Shown here one piece after another: positions 22,249 to 25,122 of a stretch of 25,122 nt of DNA; within the stretch, counting starts at the first letter, position 1; every line of letters begins with the position of its first letter. The stretch covers positions 1 through 25,122 of the forward strand of contig JAKFWE010000135.1 of NCBI GenBank assembly GCA_021732895.1, in the 5' to 3' direction. Source of the stretch: Allobosea sp. (lineage in GTDB: Bacteria; Pseudomonadota; Alphaproteobacteria; Rhizobiales; Beijerinckiaceae). The position numbers were made by a program, and so were the translations under genes. Below the pieces are notes generated by a model that saw nothing but the letters and a program-made list of their open reading frames with translations, was not told the DNA's origin and did no database searches.

Positions 22249-22923
22249 TCAACCGGGCGGCACGGGACGCCCGAACGGCATCTTCGCATCGCTTCCGGCG
22301 AGCGCGGCGCCGACCATGGCGTCGCGCGTGACGAACGCCGCCAGCTCCGCTTCGTCGAGCGCCTCGCTGCCGGCGGGCGGCATCGGCAGCACGAGATAGC
22401 GCATGTCCGCATTGCTGTCGTGAACGCGCAGTTCAACATCGGCCGCGATGACGAGTCCGAGTTCAGCCAGCACCTTTCGCGGCTCGCGGACGGCGCGCGC
22501 GCGATAGGATTTCGAGATGTACCACCAGGGCGGCTGCCCGAGCAGGGAACGCGGATAGCAGGAGCACAATGTGCAGACGATCAGATTGTGCAGGGTCGGC
22601 GTGTTCTCGACGACGACAAGCTGCGCCTCCTTGATCCTGAAGCCGAGTTCCGCGGCGGCCGCCGAGCCATCGGCGAGCAGCCGCGCCCGATAGGCGTCGT
22701 CGCGCCAGGCCCGCGCCACGATCATCGCGCCCCATTCGGGCCGCGGCGCTTCGAGCGCGGCGATCACGGCGTCGATGTCGCTCTGAAGCAGGAGCCCGCG
22801 CTCGATCGCCAGTTGGCGCGTCGCCTCCGTCATCAGCGCATAGTAATCGGCGCCGGCATGGCCCTCGACCACTGCGACGGCGTCGTCGGGGTGACTGACG
22901 AAGCGTCCCTTGCGCTCGCTCAT
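22249..22923 (-). CDS. Nitrile hydratase alpha / thiocyanate hydrolase gamma-like subunit (cobalt-type)
   Basis: This 224-residue metal-binding catalytic subunit carries the claw-setting motif VCTLCSC at 116-122, with ligands C117, C120, S121 and C122. Threonine after the first Cys is the mark of cobalt-type (non-corrin) centres; iron enzymes have Ser there. Flanking family sequence is present: VVENTPTLHNLIVCTL upstream, and YPRSLLGQPPWWYISKSYRA with RAVREPRKVLAE downstream. In active enzymes two of the cysteines are oxidised. It would hydrate a nitrile to an amide, or hydrolyse thiocyanate. The start is ATG 22923, overlapping the preceding beta-C gene as ATGA. Being last after two half-beta genes matches the scnBAC order and the three-subunit toyocamycin-type enzyme. 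The Co-delivery/activator gene was not found in the window. Confidence 0.9.
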   Translation of the reverse strand: MSERKGRFVSHPDDAVAVVEGHAGADYYALMTEATRQLAIERGLLLQSDIDAVIAALEAPRPEWGAMIVARAWRDDAYRARLLADGSAAAAELGFRIKEAQLVVVENTPTLHNLIVCTLCSCYPRSLLGQPPWWYISKSYRARAVREPRKVLAELGLVIAADVELRVHDSNADMRYLVLPMPPAGSEALDEAELAAFVTRDAMVGAALAGSDAKMPFGRPVPPG

Positions 22924-23213
22924 GTCAGGCTCCCGCCAGGCTCCAGCCAGTGGTCGTAGACCTCGATGTCGAGCGTGTCGCCCGCCTCGCCCGCGTAGTC
23001 GGGCCAAAGGTCGATCTGGCGCAGCCGCACGCGGTAGAGGTCGACCGGCGGCATGTCGCGTCTCGAATAGGCCAAATCCTCGGGGTTGGCGTAGGCGCCG
23101 CAATAGCGCTCGATGTCGCCGTCCTTGTGCCGAACATACCACGGAATCCGGATATGTCCGGCCTTGCCGAGATCGACGATATGGACCCGGTCCCCGACGG
23201 AAAAACGCGGCAT
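22920..23213 (-). CDS. Nitrile hydratase beta subunit, C-terminal half as a separate protein (SH3-like; thiocyanate hydrolase alpha-like)
   Basis: This 97-residue protein corresponds to the C-terminal SH3-like domain of nitrile hydratase beta. RFSVGDRVHIVDLGKAGHIR is followed by IPWYVRHKDGDIERYCGAYA and PEDLAYSRRDMPPVDLYRVR. The GH(T/I)R-P-YVR segment is the conserved part facing the alpha-subunit metal site. The start chosen is ATG 23213, because GAGGG lies 8 nt upstream. GTG 23228, overlapping the previous stop, would add five residues (MRDFA). The stop overlaps the alpha-subunit start. It should bind the alpha subunit together with the beta-N half. Confidence 0.88.
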   Translation of the reverse strand: MPRFSVGDRVHIVDLGKAGHIRIPWYVRHKDGDIERYCGAYANPEDLAYSRRDMPPVDLYRVRLRQIDLWPDYAGEAGDTLDIEVYDHWLEPGGSLT

Positions 23214-23224
23214 CGCAAAATCCC

Positions 23225-23575
23225 TCACCGAACGGTCCGGCTGGCGAAATCGACCGACTGGCCGCGTCCGGCCGCGATCTTCTCCATGCGGGCGCCGATC
23301 TCGCCTCGACTCATGACGCCCTTCTCGTCGAGCAGGGCGGTCAGCGCCTCGGCCCGGCGCTCATAGAAGCCGAGCGTCGAATACAGTTCGGGGCCGAAGG
23401 ATTCGAAGCCGCGACGCAGTTCGTCGAGCGAGACCAGCCGCGACTTCAGCTCCAGCGCGACCCGTATCGCCTCACCTGTCTTCTGCCATGGCTGGAAGGG
23501 ATGGGTCGTCTTCTCGACCGGCCCTGCCGGGCGCCCGCCGATGTCGTGATAGCCACGCCGGAAATCGCTCACCAT
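23225..23575 (-). CDS. Nitrile hydratase beta subunit, N-terminal half as a separate protein (thiocyanate hydrolase beta-like)
   Basis: This 116-residue helical protein is equivalent to the N-terminal half of nitrile hydratase beta. YHDIGGRPAGPVEKTTHPFQ-like residues start it, followed by PWQKTGEAIRVALELK, FGPELYSTLGFYERRAEALT and ALLDEKGVMSRGEIGARM. These match the beta N-terminal domain, in which HDxGG is followed by a helical W/Y-rich region. ATG 23575 lies only 2 nt after AGGAGG, so the next codon, GTG 23572, may be the real start. It begins 15 nt after the stop of the SIS gene and ends at the GTGA junction with the beta-C gene. Confidence 0.85.
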   Translation of the reverse strand: MVSDFRRGYHDIGGRPAGPVEKTTHPFQPWQKTGEAIRVALELKSRLVSLDELRRGFESFGPELYSTLGFYERRAEALTALLDEKGVMSRGEIGARMEKIAAGRGQSVDFASRTVR

Positions 23576-23590
23576 CGCCTCCTATGGTTC

Positions 23591-24634
23591 TCAGGCGCCG
23601 TCACGTCGCGTGGTCGGGGCCGACCAGCCGCGTTGCGCCAGTATCTGCGGAGCATCGGCAGGCCAGGTCACGGGCAATCCGTGGCGCTCGGCGGCGAGCA
23701 GACACAGGCGTTGCCCGATGATGGCAGCCGCAAGCTGCATCGGCCAGCCCTGATCCGCCACGATACCGATGTCGGACAAGCCCTCGCCGCCGATCACGAC
23801 GGTTCGAAGTCCGATCTGGCGCAGGCCCGGACGCAGATGCGCCACACGGGCCGCCGCGGGCGGGTCGAGCGCGAGCAGCAGAGCCATGTCGCCGGATCGA
23901 AAGGCCAGATGCTGGCCATGCGCCACGTCTTCGAGTTCGCATGCGATGGCCGAGCAGCCGAAGGCTTCGTGGAATTTCGCGACGATGTAGCGTGCCGTCG
24001 CGAGGCCCGGCCCGGCCCCCATCACATAAAGGCAGGCCGTCGGCGACCAGGGCTGAGCTGAGGCCTCCACATCCGCGTCCGGCAGCGCAAGCGTCCGTTC
24101 GGCGAGGACAGGCAGGCGATCGAGCCCGAGAGCCTCTCCGGAGGCCGCTTCCTTTACGGCAAGCAAGGCAGCGACCGTCATCGTGAAATCGAGGCTGTGC
24201 GGCGTATCCCGGCTGACCGGACGGTAGGGCAGGATCACGACATGGTCGGCTTCGCGACCCAGCGGCGAAGCCGGCGCCGCAGTCACCGCGCAGCAGCGAG
24301 CGCCGGCCTGACGCGCGGCCACGGCGGCGGCGATCGTGGCCGCGGTGGTTCCCGAGACGGAGGCTGTCACGACGACATCGTCGTGCGACAGTTGAAGATA
24401 GGACGAGGCCTCCTGCGCCGAGACCACCAGCATGCGCTCGTCCGTGCGCCGGCGCGGACCCGCAATGAGCCCGGCGGCGGTCAGCGAATCGCCGCAGCCG
24501 CAGAAAACGATCCGACCCGGCGGCTTCGGCCAGGAAAAGCCAGCGGCGGCCTGGCGCAGTTCCGGGATTGCGGAGCGCAGCATGGCCGGTTGCAACGCGA
24601 TCTCACGGCGCATCGTCGCGTGCGAGGCGATCAT
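23591..24634 (-). CDS. SIS-domain protein (phosphosugar isomerase/deaminase type, two SIS domains)
   Basis: This 347-residue cytoplasmic protein has the layout of GlmS-isomerase-like or FrlB/AgaS-like enzymes. The opening MRREIALQPAML is typical of the class. SIS domain 1 has IVFCGCGDSLTAA (43-54) and VVVTASVSGTTAAT (87-100), which fit the sugar-phosphate-binding loops. SIS domain 2 begins near ACLYVMGAGPGLATARYIVA and contains HEAFGCSAIACELEDVAHGQ, where E-DVAHG is the catalytic-Glu region of this group. The start is ATG 24634, overlapping the eIF-2B-like stop as ATGA; a longer frame to 24733 is antisense-like and rejected. It should interconvert, deaminate or bind a phosphosugar produced in this pathway. 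Whether it is an enzyme or a regulator is not resolved. Confidence 0.88.
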   Translation of the reverse strand: MIASHATMRREIALQPAMLRSAIPELRQAAAGFSWPKPPGRIVFCGCGDSLTAAGLIAGPRRRTDERMLVVSAQEASSYLQLSHDDVVVTASVSGTTAATIAAAVAARQAGARCCAVTAAPASPLGREADHVVILPYRPVSRDTPHSLDFTMTVAALLAVKEAASGEALGLDRLPVLAERTLALPDADVEASAQPWSPTACLYVMGAGPGLATARYIVAKFHEAFGCSAIACELEDVAHGQHLAFRSGDMALLLALDPPAAARVAHLRPGLRQIGLRTVVIGGEGLSDIGIVADQGWPMQLAAAIIGQRLCLLAAERHGLPVTWPADAPQILAQRGWSAPTTRRDGA

Positions 24635-25122
24635 GGCAGGCTGACCAGGGTTTCGGGCGTCAAAGGCCCGCGCTCGGTGAGATGAAGCGAGATAAGCTCG
24701 GCCGGGACATGCTCGAGTTCGGGCTGCGCGCAATCGACCGATGCATCGATCCGTGAGGTCCGCAGCAACTCAGCGCTGAAATCGCGCGGCTCTGGCAATC
24801 GGTTGCCCGGCGAAAGCTGGCGCTTGATCAACTCCGCGCAGCCGAGCACCGCAACGCCATGCGCGCGCGCCAGCCGCGCCGCGCCGCGGCTGCCCAGCGT
24901 ATTGACGAGCCCACCATCGGCCGCGAGGCTTTCGGCGCCGAGCAGAAGGGCGTCGGCATGTGGCAGTTCGCCGTCGATCGCTACGTCGAAGACGAAGCGC
25001 ATCGGCAACGCCAGCGGAGCCAGACGATCGAGATAGCGCCGCCCTCCGTCGATCGCGCGACTCTCCGGAATGACCAGGGCGGGGCGCGCGCCGGCCGCGG
25101 CGAGGCCGGCGACGATGTCCGC
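24631..25122 (-). CDS. eIF-2B-fold isomerase family protein (ribose-1,5-bisphosphate isomerase / MtnA-like), C-terminal part only
   Basis: This is the 163-residue C-terminal part of a protein whose 5' end lies beyond the window edge. VIPESRAIDGGRRYLDRLA, ADALLLGAESLAADGGLVNT, LGSRGAARLARAHGVAVLGC and AELIKRQLSP match the Rossmann-like C-terminal half of the eIF-2B alpha/beta/delta family. In that family, (D/G)A(D/E)...DG..(V/I)N..G(S/T)...A is the phosphosugar-binding core. Bacterial and archaeal members isomerise methylthioribose-1-phosphate (MtnA) or ribose-1,5-bisphosphate. The end, ELISLHLTERGPLTPETLV, is unlike MtnA and resembles the bisphosphate-isomerase group's ITDxGxLxPE tail. It overlaps the SIS gene by 4 nt and leads the minus-strand run that ends with the nitrile-hydratase genes. 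Confidence 0.82.
   Translation of the reverse strand, partial: ADIVAGLAAAGARPALVIPESRAIDGGRRYLDRLAPLALPMRFVFDVAIDGELPHADALLLGAESLAADGGLVNTLGSRGAARLARAHGVAVLGCAELIKRQLSPGNRLPEPRDFSAELLRTSRIDASVDCAQPELEHVPAELISLHLTERGPLTPETLVSLP

Noticed and set aside
22924..23142. N-terminal extension of the nitrile-hydratase alpha gene
   Set aside because: The extra codons are an out-of-frame reading of the half-beta gene; ATG 22923 overlaps that gene's stop in the usual ATGA arrangement.
14731..24631. Calling the locus a thiocyanate-degradation operon outright
   Set aside because: Only the subunit split and gene order support it. The sugar-kinase, SIS, eIF-2B-like and ABC genes point elsewhere, and alpha-subunit phylogeny is needed before naming scn genes.
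1..25122. CRISPR array, insertion sequences with terminal inverted repeats, or riboswitch
   Set aside because: No regularly spaced direct repeats, no transposase with a DDE or HUH pattern, and no recognisable riboswitch core were seen.

Overview
The window is a GC-rich chromosomal segment with short intergenic gaps and many 1-4 bp gene overlaps. Its gene families are typical of alphaproteobacteria: an NDUFA9-like protein, a GyaR-type dehydrogenase, a DUF6538-type integrase and a BtpA/SgcQ protein. Together they suggest a Hyphomicrobiales (Rhizobiales) bacterium, possibly Bosea-like. That placement is inferred from family resemblance only.

Region 1 (1-2300) is housekeeping. It holds a D-2-hydroxyacid dehydrogenase whose conserved reading frame is cut by a TAG at 8-10, a strong intergenic hairpin (946-984), an NDUFA9-like NAD(P)-binding protein on the minus strand, and tRNA-Leu(CAG) with a recognisable promoter. 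Just downstream of the tRNA lies a frameshifted integrase remnant (2356-2789), the likely scar of a lost integrated element.

Region 2 (3060-14016) is an envelope/efflux block. A NarL-type response regulator and its histidine kinase are translationally coupled. They are followed by a small secreted repeat protein (minus strand), an MscS-type channel, and a four-gene run: Cys-rich secreted protein, lipoprotein hydrolase, RND adaptor and RND pump. A dyad, CCCATGAA(C/G)ATGG, occurs three times, each about 100-120 nt upstream of the first gene of one of these units. It resembles a NarL-type 7-2-7 site, so the two-component system may control the whole block.

Region 3 (14017-14730) is gene debris. 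It contains a second diverged copy of the integrase 5' end and leader, and the C-terminal fragment of an alpha/beta hydrolase.

Region 4 (14731-25122) is the most unusual part. Divergent transcription units surround a 14-bp perfect palindrome, TTGAACCGGTTCAA, of LacI-operator type. To the left (minus strand), five overlapping genes encode two dipeptide-type ABC ATPases, a LacI-HTH/PfkB-kinase fusion, a BtpA/SgcQ protein and a second PfkB kinase. To the right (plus strand) are the two matching permeases, followed by a broken solute-binding-protein gene fused to a broken glutamine-amidotransferase-like fragment. Converging on them is a minus-strand operon that enters from beyond the window: an eIF-2B-fold isomerase, a SIS protein, and a three-gene cobalt-type nitrile hydratase/thiocyanate hydrolase set with the beta subunit split in two. 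I read the region as an uptake and catabolic locus for a sugar- or ribosyl-linked compound, perhaps one carrying a nitrile. It appears to be controlled by a repressor that uses a sugar-kinase fold as its sensor, and it has lost its own binding protein. The substrate is not determined.
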